Below are positions 38,530 through 51,100 of a DNA stretch of 64,000 bases, piece by piece. This DNA comes from Apostichopus japonicus (lineage: Eukaryota; Echinodermata; Holothuroidea; Aspidochirotida; Stichopodidae): the NCBI RefSeq assembly GCF_037975245.1, contig NC_092561.1:13389001-13453000 (forward strand). The letters run 5' to 3'. Below the pieces are notes generated by a model. That model had not been told where the DNA came from, did not search any database, and worked only from the letters and a program-made list of their open reading frames with translations. Within the stretch, counting starts at the first letter, position 1. Every line of letters begins with the position of its first letter. The position numbers and the translations under genes are program-made.

Positions 38530-40460
38530 TTCAACTTCTCCACAGTAGCTTAAGAAACACCAACATGATTTCACACAAGACCTTGAAACAGGGCAGACTT
38601 GAAACTATACATGTCACATTATCTGCGCATTGAACGTATTTGAAGCTCTTACCACCCGGCAAAAACAAAACGAACGAAACGCCCATCTTCATGAAACATG
38701 TATGACATTGTCTCACTAAATAAAACATAACGCTGTGGGAATAAAGGGCATCCTTGAAGGAGACCCCTATCCTCAGGAAAGGAAGCCGATCAGTGCCCGT
38801 TGACAATAACGAATCTTGACATTTTTGAATACAGAATAGAAATCCAAGTACGAAATTTGGATGTAATCCGAACGTTTCGAAAAATTACATTCAATAGTTA
38901 CGATTCACTATGTTTAAGGCCTTTTGTTGGTCAAGAGAGATCAACGCACATGGCAAATTGAGTTCTATGACAAAAACAGTCAAATCACGCATCAACCACA
39001 AATTTTGCTGGATACATTGCCCTCTGACGGCACAAATCTGGATATCACTTACACAATGTAACATTGCGAGTGCTAAACGATTGCAGCAACTTGTAATCCA
39101 CATTCAATATGGTTATATGCCGTTTGTTACATGGATCAAAGCGATCTCAGACTTTAGCAGAAGAGTGATCGTATCCAGCATTTGACTGTCGGAGAGAACT
39201 TGGCTTTCAAAGTTGCTGTCAAAGACGATATTAACGTTCGGTCCGATTGTCTACTAAAGGACGGTAAAAGTCCCTCGGTAATCCATCCGATCCGGGAGAT
39301 TTGCCGTTCTCCATTTATTGTCAACGCCCTCCAAATTTCGGATGTTGTAAAGTTAGCTTCGAGTTGAGCTTTGATATCCGAGGGAACAGATGTAGATATG
39401 TAATTCAATAGTCTTTCTTGGACACTAATGTCAAATTTATCCCGTGAAACGAAGAAATCTCTGTATATAGAGACAATGCCTACCTAACCACGTTCTGTGT
39501 CCCCATTTGTGTTACAGACAGCCGAAACATGTCTGTCAGGAGCTGACCTCTGAGCTGTTTGCAAAAAGAAAGTGATGGTTGTTCCTCTGCCTCTACCGTT
39601 TCCGTGCGGGCTCTTGTGCGTGCGAGCGCCGTGGTACTTTTTATTAATGTATGTCTTTGTAGCGGCATTAGCGGAGGGAACCCCACGTTTGACATTTGCG
39701 CCGGGTTTTGAAAACTCTCTCCCACGACGAGCTCTGGCTACACAGTACTCCGCAGCATAGCGTTTGATGCGCAACTAGACATTCCCCCTTCAATCCGCTT
39801 AAGTGTACACCATCCCTTTTAACCTGAAATTTTTTTACCTCAAATCCCGGCGAAACTCTGTTTCTCCTAGGACTTGTCAATTAAGGTTCTACAGACCCCT
39901 TTCCACAGGGCATTTGGTCTTACTGAAGTGAGTTGATGACCCACAGGTCTACCAAACGTTGATATCAAATTATTCAATTGAGGATAACCAGTATGGCAAC
40001 TTGAAAAATGAGAGAAACTAAGCCTATCAAATATAGTGTCAGCTACACAATTAAAATATCCGTCCCAGGACACAAAGTGCAGGCACAATGGATGACAGAG
40101 TCTCGAAAAGTCCTTCTTCGCAGAAAGTCGATTAGATGCGTAAACGAGGGTATTTTAACAGTACGCAGACCAAGCGATCCTAATGATCAGTCTCAACCAT
40201 TATGACACGGCCGCTTAGACGTTGAGAAATCGGTATGACCGTACCACAAGATGATACTGTGCCAAAGGAAGCACGTATGCTACTACCACTAAATTCGTAT
40301 CTCTTCTTCAGTGACGTGGGCTTCCTGAAGGCAAACATAATCGACATTATAAACACTTATAATATTGAAAAATGCGTTTGTTTTTGTTTTTGAGACTTTC
40401 TCATGCAGTTCACATTGACTAAGGGTGACTATTGACATAAACTGAGCCATGAAAGTGAAG
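38530..40460 (-). mobile_element. Heavily decayed LINE (L1/Tx1-like)
   Basis: Pieces of a LINE ORF2 read in order on the minus strand. The endonuclease end (about 40350-40200) reads NVDYVCLQEAHVTEEEI and GTVIPISQRLSGRVIM. A linker follows (about 39770-39480; KRYAAEYCVARARRGR). Then RT pieces: LEANFTTSEIWRAL (about 39380), SDIQICAVRGQCIQQNLWL and CALISLDQQKALNIVN (38891-39103), and a degenerate YADD box CADNVTCIVSS (about 38600). Frames change repeatedly, so the copy is dead. It is unrelated in position to the younger LINE at 28-32 kb. Confidence 0.7.
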
Positions 40461-41836
40461 GAAGACCCTTACATTTGACTATAACGATGAATCCAACCAT
40501 TTTATGCGGATTTTATTCCCGAATTCTTCCACGGAATCACTTGAAGCAGACATTTTCGGAGTAGACGTCCCGACCTCTCCAAACCAGGACATTCCCGTGG
40601 CAGGGTTACTGTCCAACAGACTGCCGGAATCGTCTGTCGGAGGTAATGACTGAGACACGGGGTCGGGGAGGCGTTAGCGACAGTAGGGGGAGTCCACTGG
40701 GTGGGGAGGGGCAGTAACAACAGTGAACAATTTACTTCAAATGAATGTTTGAACTACTTACAGAGCTATTGAATTGAACATAATTGAAAGAGCTCACTTG
40801 ATCACCTCAAACAAATAGCAAAGTGGAACGATATAATCGGGATATGCAAAGTACGTGTGAACGTACTGACCACATGCTGTTAAAGAGACACGGCTAGATC
40901 TGCTGAGGTAAATAACACCGATCCTGTAAACAAGTAATCAGAATTACGAAACAGGTTTCATAGCGGTATGTGGGTGAGGACATGTGTGTGTGTGTGAATA
41001 CCTAGCACCGAAGTAGGATATCCATGTCACAGTACGTAAGTATAATCACGGCTCCCAAAGGAAAATAAACGTTATTGGCAAAATAGGTATTTATCGTCTT
41101 CAGTAAATTGTTTGGCTTTCTGACTATCTGAATATATTAATCCAGTTTATAACAGATCTATATGAAAACAGTTATATATTAACTTGTTAAAATTCGTAGA
41201 TTCAAACTAGCTCACAAAAAGATACATTTGATCTTTCTTCGATCTTGATGGCAGTTTGTTCCTACTAAATATTTCTTTCCATGGTTTGATTTAAATAACA
41301 GTTGCATGATTATGGCTTAGTGAAATACCGCTCTTTATTTGGTAAAGATCATTGGTAATTTATGAGTAACTACTCTATGCAGTCGGGGAAGTGAACCGTT
41401 ATTACTAATAGATCCGTTCTCCATCTTGCGTTGAGAAAACAGGAGATTCTTCGAACGATTTTAGATTCCTCTTTTCGAAACCGTGATCTGATCACGATCA
41501 AATATATAATTACCTAACGAGACAAATTACTTTCCTCCTACAGATCCTAAAGATATCATTGTAATGAAATATTCGGACAATTTGATAGACAAATTAATAA
41601 CTTTTTTTCTGGTAAAATCGTTAGTTTCGTGTAGTAAGTAGCAAATGAAATAACGAACTGTGCCGCAATCTGAACCCGAAATTGAGAAAAACAAAGTTTG
41701 CAGCGATAAGCCTCATGACGTCATTGCATGAACGACGCTACGCTGATATCATTGTGCACGATCTGTTGCACTCTGTGTTAATGCGTTTTCATCATGTTGT
41801 AATCAATTGGATAATTAAGCACAAAATTGGTCTGAA
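40461..41836. other. No gene recognised
   Basis: A 72-codon minus-strand frame at 40502-40720 directly upstream of the decayed LINE endonuclease may be its 5' part but has no recognisable motif. The rest is AT-rich with no support for coding. Confidence 0.4.
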
Positions 41837-42022
41837 ATGTCTCAAGGTTCCGACAAAAATTTGGAGGATATAGATTTGCGCCTGTCTTGCTCTTCGTCGA
41901 GTTCTGATGGCAGTGAAAGCAAAATTTACGAAGATGAACAAGAAGCATTTGGTTTGCAACCATACCAATTGGAGCCAGTGCCAGTTGCGATAGCTGGTGC
42001 AGAAGGAGATTTGAACCGTTGA
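41837..42022 (+). CDS. N-terminal fragment resembling invertebrate P2RX7-C-type proteins
   Basis: 61 codons: an Asp/Glu and Ser-rich start (DIDLRLSCSSSSSDGSES) then EQEAFGLQPYQLEPVPVA. An acidic/serine head followed by G-L-Q-P-Y-Q-x-E-P is, from memory, typical of the N-terminus of multi-copy invertebrate and fish proteins carrying a P2X7-like C-terminal zinc domain. The Cys-rich domain itself is not seen; the frame ends at 42022 just before repeated CCGTTGA words and a (TA)n array. Either it is a truncated copy or the rest lies in other exons. Codons look ordinary. Assignment is tentative. Confidence 0.4.
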   Translation: MSQGSDKNLEDIDLRLSCSSSSSDGSESKIYEDEQEAFGLQPYQLEPVPVAIAGAEGDLNR

Positions 42023-42104
42023 ATTAAAGCAACGATTTCAACGGCTCCTTCAAATTCACTTCGGAATTGTTGATGGTCCTAACAAAGAGCCGTTGATTTA
42101 AAAC

Positions 42105-42505
<401 letters not shown>

Positions 42506-43677
42506 TGTGTGTGTGTGAGTGTGTGTGTGTATCTATATAAATATACATAATAATTACGACAGAATCAATACTATGTTTCGATAGATTAATGATATGTAAC
42601 CGTACGATAGATTAGATGATCTGTTAAGATATATTAAATAATCTGTTATGGCAGATTAAATAAGAAGAAAAAAACTCCTGTTGAGACAAAGTAATTGAGC
42701 AACTTAGTAACAAAGTAAACTCCTCCCAACGACATTAATCTCGCTTTCGAACAATTAAACCTTATGCAAAATGTTTATCACGTGACTTTTTTATGTGTTT
42801 TTGAACTAAATCTCACAACAGACATTAGTTTGACTAGCAGACTTCCATTTCCAAGTATTGAAATGTTTGTCAAGCAATTAGTTATTTTCACGTGTGATTT
42901 TTGCTTAAACAATGTAAAGCTTATATTACATGCATTTACTTACTCATTAAACTTCATTTGTTAATACATTAAACTTTTTATCTTAATTCACATCATTAAC
43001 AAGCCTGCTACGTCGTTTTGGTATATTTGTAAACAATTGTAAGAAAAAGGGGGAAATAAGGGGAAAAAAAAGGGGAAAAAAGGGGGAAAAAGAAGACTTT
43101 TTGTATTTCCACAGTTCAGAATATTCTGCAATGCCTAACATAAGTATTGTCAAAATATTTTATTAGTATTAAATTCTTAATCCTCATGTCTCCAGGCAAA
43201 AAAATATATGGAAAGGAGAAGACTATTCCTTGGAAAGCTTCAAAAAAGTTTAAAATTCACATTCGATATTTGTGATACAAATTGATTAGTTCCGCTTTTA
43301 GTAATGAAGTTATGAAATGTCCAGTATTTGCTATAAAACTTGTGACATCCATCATACGATATTCCTTACTGGATGTCCCATTATATAATCATAATATTAG
43401 TTACATTGCAATGAAATAAAGCTGAAAGCAACGTATATAATGTTATATGCGTAAGCGCACTATACCAAATAGAGCATAAAACATGCTTAATTACTAAAAC
43501 AGTATATTTATTAATACCCACTTTTGGCAACGATTTCATTTTAAATTAATTAACGAATACCAAAACTCCCCTGTAAACATTGCTACTAACTTTTGGCGGG
43601 TTATAGTGTTAGTACATTATAAAATAGTTTTTTTTTGCAGCAAAGGAATTGCTATACAAGGATTGCCACCAACTAAG
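42506..43677. other. No gene recognised
   Basis: AT-rich. It contains AGGGGGAAATAAGGGGAAAA-type purine repeats at 43047-43090 and three ATTA...TCTGTTA-type short repeats at 42585-42660. Confidence 0.4.
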
Positions 43678-43790
43678 TGCTGGATAGTCCAGTTGGTAAA
43701 GAGCTGGGGTCGTAATCTGATGGTCACTGGTCCGAATCCCTGTCTAACCATAAGATTTCTTGTATTTTCCATTGTCTAAAATTTCCCAAT
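43678..43790 (+). repeat. tRNA-derived SINE
   Basis: TGGATAGTCCAGTTGGTAAA (box A TAGTCCAGTTGG) and ACTGGTCCGAATCCCTGTC (box B), 45 bases apart, followed by TAACCATAAGATTTCTTG. The promoter organisation is clear, but the sequence does not fold as an intact tRNA. Confidence 0.7.
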
Positions 43791-44697
43791 CAGTTTCCAA
43801 TTATTAAGATACATAAGTATAACATATGTAACAATAAATATCAATATGGCCGAAAACTTTACACTCAAGTAGGAATACTACGGAAAGACTAAAAGAGTGT
43901 TGTACCCACATTTTTGGAGATATGCAAATCCGTGAAGTGCTTACTTTTTTTTTCTTTTTACTTTAGGATATTTCATAATACCAACAAAAAGCAAAGGTAT
44001 GTTTTATTGAACTATAATTTACAAGACTCATTTTAAGCATTTAGGATATTTCATAATACCAACAAAAAGCAAAGGTATGTTTTATTGAACTATAATTTAC
44101 AAGACTCATTTTAAGCAATCAAGTCCCACAACTGCTGATTGTTACTTTACGAGAAATTCAAATTTTTGGTCTCTCCATGTGGGTAGTATTTATTAGTGAT
44201 TGAGCCTGTTTTAATGTGGGCATGCTTTCATCATGATAGTTTTCACAGCTGTGAAAAAGAACATTTTCATTGAAAAAAACCCCAATCAGTTTCCAATTAT
44301 TAAAATACATAAGTATAAAATATGTTACAATAAATATCAATATGGCCGAAACCTTTAACTCAAGTAGGAATACTACGGAGTGACTAACATAGTGTTGTAA
44401 CCATATTTTGGAGATATGCAAATCCGTAAAGTGCTAACTTTTTTTTTCTTTTTACTTTAGGATCTTTCATAATATAAAAAAAAGCAAAGGTATGTTTTAT
44501 TGAACTATAATTTACAAGACTCATTTTAAGCAATCAAGTCCCACAACTGCTGATTATTACTTTACGAGAAATTCAATTTTTTGGTCTCTCCATGTGGGTA
44601 GTATATATTAGTGATTTAGCCTGTTTTTATGTGGGCATGCTTTCATCATGATAGTTTTCACAGCTGTGAAAAAGAACATTTTCATTGCAAAAAAAAC
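43784..44697. repeat. Tandem direct duplication, ~415/495 bp
   Basis: Unit 1 is about 43784-44280 and unit 2 about 44281-44697, both opening CCAATCAGTTTCCAATTATT and ending ACATTTTCATTG(C/A)AAAAAA. Unit 1 holds an extra internal 75-bp tandem copy (TAGGATATTTCATAATACCA..., 43965-44039 and 44040-44114) absent from unit 2. Confidence 0.9.
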
Positions 44698-46010
44698 CTG
44701 GTATGCTTCACTAATGTTGAATCACTAAATGATACCTACCACCAAATATTGTTGCGCACACGCAATAGCAATTTGGTTTACTTTCTTCGATGACCAAAGC
44801 TCTGAACCATTGGCATTCGGTTTCCTCAATCCTCTGGGTCGTTACCTGTTTATATTTACAGCTTATTGTCCCCATCTCTTTGCGGTCTCGTTTTCGGCGT
44901 CTCTGTGGTTCAACATTGAACTTCAATGAACGTAAGTCCCACGAGCTCGTGTTGGTATCAACAGTTCTTAAAACATTCACAGCATTTTGTATTGATCACG
45001 GACAGATTGAGACTTGTCTTTCAGGTTATATTTGAGTTCATATGCACAAATAAAACGTTAATATTAGTATACATTCATACCATGTAAATTAATGATTCAT
45101 TCCATTATAAGTAGAATCATGATCACACGTACGTGAAAATCATAAGTGAAGACGGATTTTTCATTTAAAGCCCCTCAACTATTGTAATCTCTTCCACTTT
45201 AATTCTCCCAATTCACCTTTCCCACACTTTCAATCCCTACTTTCTTGTCAAAAATTTCTCATTATTTCAAACTATTTCACACACTATCATACTTTTATAA
45301 AGGCCCTTAATTGCTCATCTATCATATGCGATATCTTCTCTTAATTTTCTCCCTATAAGTTTCCCATCCCTGTCTGCCATTTATTAGGCTCTAGCTCTTT
45401 AACTTCTATTTCTTCATCTTTTCTTCATCCCTAATAGTTTCGAGCCTCTTAATTAAACAGTACTGTTCGTTCCGCCCTCTCCCCATTTCTTTTTAAAAAG
45501 ATGTTTAAACCGACACTAAGCACCATGCATATGGTAATTGTTATTGTTTTATATAGGCTACATATATATGTAAAGATGTAGTAGAGTCAGTTTCTCTATT
45601 TGTTTTCCCTTTCTTCCGCTATTCCCTAGCAAGTTCCCTCTCCTTTTCCAAGCCACTGTTGTTTTCCTTAGGCGCAATATTGTTATGTATTGAGGTTTGT
45701 GTACCTATTCAATTCACTACGTGTGCATTATGTGTCCGTACAAGAAAAGTTAATTACTCACTGAGTTCGTTACAGTGTGTGTTCCGTAGGTAATTCGTAC
45801 CAAGTATCACAGATGGTTTGAAATTGAGGGGGCTTTTGTAGTATGACTGAGATGCTGAAGGGAAGATGGGCTCTAGGGCGGAACAAACTTTCGGAACACC
45901 CTATAGATCTCTATCAACCTCTTCCAATCCATTCCTAAGATTAAGTTTATTCTTCATCGTAGGACATATCTGCATTGTGTTGATATACAGTAGACTGTGT
46001 GATGTGTTTA
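44698..46010. other. No gene recognised
   Basis: Open frames of 66-89 codons at 44711-45035 overlap on both strands and carry no motif. 45170-45680 is strikingly pyrimidine-rich on the + strand, resembling the CT-rich 3' tract of the Penelope copies but without their coding part. Confidence 0.4.
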
Positions 46011-46636
46011 TGCTATGTCTTACTATAGGCCTACATACAACAGTACAAATATACATTTAAGCTTTGGCTAAGGATATTTGTTAGTTTGTTATTTGTTTGT
46101 GTCCATGTTTGGGGTAGAAGTATGTAATGCCCTGTTGGTTAATCAGTGCCTGAAGATTAAGAGTTATCAGCCAATACGTTTACTAGGTAACATTTTTATT
46201 AACTTCAAGTTTATTGCAATGCAGTCCACAGTGAAGTATGAAAATGATCAGATTAGCAGATCTTAGAAGAATCTCAATTTAAGACACTGATGATAAATCA
46301 ATTAAGTTATTTTTAGGTGCTATGCTATGCTATGTCTTACTATAGGCCTACATACAACAGTACAAATATACATTTAAGCTTTGGCTAAGGATATTTGTTA
46401 GTTTGTTATTTGTTTGTGTCCATGTTTGGGGTAGAAGTATGTAATGCCCTGTTGGTTAATCAGTGCCTGAAGATTAAGAGTTATCAGCCAATACGTTTAC
46501 TAGGTAACATTTTTATTAACTTCAAGTTTATTGCAATGCAGTCCACAGTAAAGTATGAAAATGATCAGATTAGCAGATCTTAGAAGAATCTCAATTTAAG
46601 ACACTGATGATAAATCAATTAAGTTATTTTTAGGTA
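46011..46636. repeat. Recent 317-bp tandem duplication
   Basis: 46011-46327 is repeated at 46328-46636 with almost no change (one seen: CAGTGAAGTATG versus CAGTAAAGTATG). Both copies contain an identical 62-codon frame, which shares the duplication and need not be coding. Confidence 0.95.
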
Positions 46637-47818
46637 CAAATGATTCATTAATAACTAGATGCTGTTATTGTACCGATTATGATTCCAGTCGTAATGCTTT
46701 TCCTTTTCTGCTTGAAATTTTCATACATAGTCAAGCCTAATTTAACATGCCAATTTCAGTGTGGTTAAATAAGGCACACAGGGCTTCAACTAAACTTGTG
46801 CTCTTGTAAAAAAATGTAATTATCTGACCAGCTAAAGTTTCTTGTTTCTTTCGGACAGGTGGAAGTGTACCCAGAACGAGCAAATTGCGAACGTTTTGAC
46901 GTGGTTTTAACGTTCAACTAGGCCGGATCGATTGTAATGGGCACCCCTCCCCATCGTGCAAATGGTTGGAAATGTATGCAATTCGCTCCAATTTTGTTAT
47001 TATCATCCAAAGTAGTTATTTTTATCGAATAAATTCGTCGCAAAATTTAATTTGCAGAAAGAAACGTTGCTCTTATAACTAGATTATAGCAGTTTGGTGT
47101 AAGAGCATATTTGCCCCATACTGAACCAGTAACTTAAGTGATTAAAAGTGGATAATCATCTTAGATTGAAAGTAAATTGTGGGACTTTTGTGGTAGTCTT
47201 AAGACCGTTAGAATACTTAGGCATGTGTATAAATTGTTAGAATTATTGGACAGTAACGAATCTATGGAAACACTTGAATGAAACGTTCGCTTGCAGACAA
47301 TTTAATACCAGCAAGGAAAATTCAAAATAATTTACTATTCTGTTGAAGCACGGGTAGGTTGAAAATTTTGCGTGATGTTATTATTATTACATTATTTTAA
47401 ACAGTTAACTGTTGCCACCATGTAGATAAAGTCGTATCGCTGTTCCTTCTCTGATCTCAGATATAACATTGTTATATAACAATATATCATCATTTTATAA
47501 CAGTATAAACATTATTTAACAGTATTCATATAACAGTTTTCGTTATACCAGTATGCATTATATAAGCAAGTATTATCGTATAACAATTTTAATTGAACCC
47601 TAGTTTTGAACTATAATCCATTTCCAATGCTTAGCCATTCATATCAATTTTATCAATTCCTCACGGTTGTTTTCGGTATTTTTGAAGTTTACAAGTGTAC
47701 TGTACATAACAATATATTAGTGACTTTTACACTAATATAACAACCCACTCCACTACTGTTGTCATGCTGTTATGACTCATCAAACTGGGTAGGAATTGGA
47801 CGTAAAAGGCATATATGC
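46637..47818. other. No gene recognised
   Basis: AT-rich. 47460-47590 has diverged repeats of TATAACAgTAT-type words. No supported coding. Confidence 0.4.
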
Positions 47819-48010
47819 GAGTCATACGAGTGTCCATTACCATTCGGGTACATCTGTATACATGCAGTCTCATAATTTACCTTTGCCTGATAGAACTAGT
47901 CAGGGGAGAAAAAAACCAGTCGCACGCGTGTCCATATCAGTCGGCTACATGTGTATACATGCGGTCTCATAAATTACTTTCGTCCGATAGAAAGAGTCTG
48001 GGGAAAATAA
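47819..48010. repeat. ~96-bp direct duplication
   Basis: Two diverged copies (47819-47912 and about 47915-48010) sharing GTCTCATAA(A)TTAC, GATAGAA...AGTC and GGGGA(G/A)AA...AACC(A/G)GTCG. It lies just upstream of the intact SLC16 gene's first coding exon. Confidence 0.7.
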
Positions 48011-48187
48011 AACCGGTCGTACAATGGATTTTGTTTTTTCTTCTTGTGTTTAATATGTATTTTATTCTTCTGTTTTCTGTGATATAGAGTCAAGAGCTGG
48101 CTATGCATTTAAGGACTACATAGGGATGTACATTGATTACAACATTTCAGTCTACATATGAAGACACTGCACTAAGTCCTCTGTATA

Positions 48188-51100
48188 ATGAAATTACCTA
48201 AGCTTCCAAGCTGGACTGCAGCTTTCTGTGCTTTGTTATTTATTAATATGATGACCAATGGCAGTATGAAGGTATGTGGGATCTTTTTCGAAAGTATGAA
48301 AACAATAAACGGATTAAGCGGGACCATGGCAGGACTGATATTTGTTGTTCCCAACGCAGTATCACATTTGATAGGTAAGTAACTGTCGCATTAATATATT
48401 GAATTAAGTCTACCTTGTTTGATCTAATTAACTCAATCAGTGCAGTGTACATAGATTATCTAGCAGTTTTTTATTTGTGATTTCATCAAGTTTTGTTATC
48501 CATTTCATTGGTGATTTCATTTCATTACTATAACTGTTGTCGTATGTCTGTCGGTTGGTTTTCAAGACAAAAAGGATGTGGTAGGCTCTATATATTTATG
48601 TTGCCGTTAATGAGACTGAATCATTATTAATGTAGGTAATATCGCACATTCGTGTTTGATAAGATTCAAAATGAGCTATAGTGTATGTATACTTAAACGG
48701 TGGGTAAATTGATTCGTTATACATTAATTTTCCTTGCAAACTAAATTGACTTCATGGCGTCTCTAAATCCAACCATTTCAGAACATTTTGCTGGTTATGC
48801 TGAGAACGTCTGTGAAGCGAGTTAAAATATACGCACATAAAGAAAAATAAACACACACACACAACAATAGCATTGTTCGAAAGAGGAGGCAAGAGCCTGC
48901 GGTGGAATAACGACCTGCCTAGTTTCGAATATCTTGACAGACAATCCGTGTCCATAGCCTAGTTGGTTAAGGTATCCACACTTCAAGCGATATGCCCGAG
49001 TTCGAATCCGGTGGAAGCTGGAAGGTTCGTTTATTTATTGTATTGGCAAGACATACGTACACTCCGCATACATACATACATACACCCGCATACATACATT
49101 CGATTATAGCCAAGAATGTCAGTTGAGAGTGAAGCAGTCACTCAATTTGTTTTTAACAGATGCATTTACGAAAACATTAATTAAACATTAAATGCACAGT
49201 AGTGAAACAGAACATCAAGCAGCGCAATTAGTATTCTAATAAACTTGTTACACTAATGAAATTTGTTTCACAAGTAACTGTATAGGAAAACTTTGCCAAC
49301 TTACTGGAAATGACAACACCAAAAACATTCCGGTATAGTTTTCAAACCGGGTAAAAAAAGATACCATATACAGTCGCTCCAAGATTGTTTCGAAATGCAC
49401 TCAGAAAACGTTTTACACAGATTAAGTAAAATTTTACTTAATTTTCATGTCAAATAAGAACACTATAACATTCAAAATAAATAAAATTAATAAAATTACT
49501 TAACTGCTGATTTGTAAAGTTGTAACGCAAATACAATACTGTATGTAAAATTTTGCCAGAAAAGATTACATAGCACCTGTTCAGTAAATATTTTACACAG
49601 GTTTTAGCTTAATTATTACATAGGTAAACATTTATGGATGCATGTTTGAATCGCTCACAGCAGAAAGGTTCATTTAAGAGAGAGCAAAAAGCAATGACAA
49701 CACAAACAATTCAGAATGTGCGATTTTCAGCAATTAAACACCCTACTACCTTTTTATTCCAGAGTTCCATATATTATATCCCATTAAATGTAAAATGAAC
49801 AATTTAGACTATGAAAGTATTTTCTTGTGGAAGTAAGTCAACTAAAAAGTACCAACATTTCCAATTGCTACAGTGCCATTACTTGGTCTGTGTTGTTTGC
49901 GCCTGCAAAACACAAAGAAATAACTCTTCCCAAAGTCAATATCAAATAGGCAACAACTTTATATATATGCTGATCCGTGGGATGAGAAAACGTGGAGTGC
50001 TGTCTATGATGACTGCTACACTGCAGTTACTTTGTCTTTGTCGTTGACTCATGCCTTTGGTATTCCAAATTAAACACAGAGAAACAACTCTTCCCAAAGT
50101 CAATTCCAAATAGGCAACAACTTTAGACACATTCTGATTCGTGAGATGAGAATACGTGGAGTGCTGTCTATGTGTAATGACAGAGAGTAAGGAAAAACAA
50201 ACAAAACAAATCAAATAGATTCCGTACTTCTCTGTACGTGGTGGCAACTTTATTGGGGGTTATGTTTAAGCATGGTAAGAGGGCGGTGGATAATATCTAC
50301 TCCCGGAGAAGAGTAAACTACTGCAAAATAAAAAGGAAGAACAAAACTAATAAATATAAAATAAGAAAATATATGGGCAAGACATCTTATGAAAATAACT
50401 GCATGGTAACTGTATGACCTGAACTCTTACATATCCATTAGGCAACTCTAAAAATAGCAGAGAATTATACTGAATAGGGCTGACATTTAAGCCTACACCC
50501 TATGTTAAACCTAATACCAATATATTAGACTGCTACCATTTTGCGTCAGGTTAACATAGCTTCGCTCAACTAACCAATGAGAGAGGGATATTTAAATCCA
50601 AGGACACGTCTGCCCAACAATCTCTATACCACATCAAGTGTAACCTTCGTCGTAATCGTGAAACAGTCTTTGATAATTACAGAAAACAGGTGGGCTTTAA
50701 CCAACATACAATTAAACCAGCACATTTCCTTATGAGATAATAATATAACCCATGGAGGTAAGTAATTAAGCCCTAGGCTATTGGCATATAGACCAGGCAA
50801 ATAGGTTAAGAAAACAATAACATAAGATAAAAGAATATAAAATAATCACGAGAGTAATCTCAATCCAAGCTAAAATACAAGTCAAACTTCTAGCACAAAT
50901 AGACCAGTTAACAACTTCAGGCCTAAACAACTCCATACGGTACATTGGTGTAACGCACATGGGCCCCGCCATCTTAATTACTAAAAGAGGGCGCTAACCT
51001 GAAATCGTGTCAGCGATATATACAATATTTACATAATATTGGGCCAGTAACGAAACAAAGGGCCCAGTCTTAAATACTTTTACTTAACTTATCCTTTGCC

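Noticed and set aside
39484-39774. 96-codon Arg-rich frame as an independent gene
   Set aside because: It lies between decayed endonuclease and reverse-transcriptase pieces on the same strand and is best read as the LINE ORF2 linker.
46078-46583. Two identical 62-codon frames as a duplicated gene
   Set aside because: Identity is explained by the recent 317-bp tandem duplication; there is no motif or splice evidence for coding.
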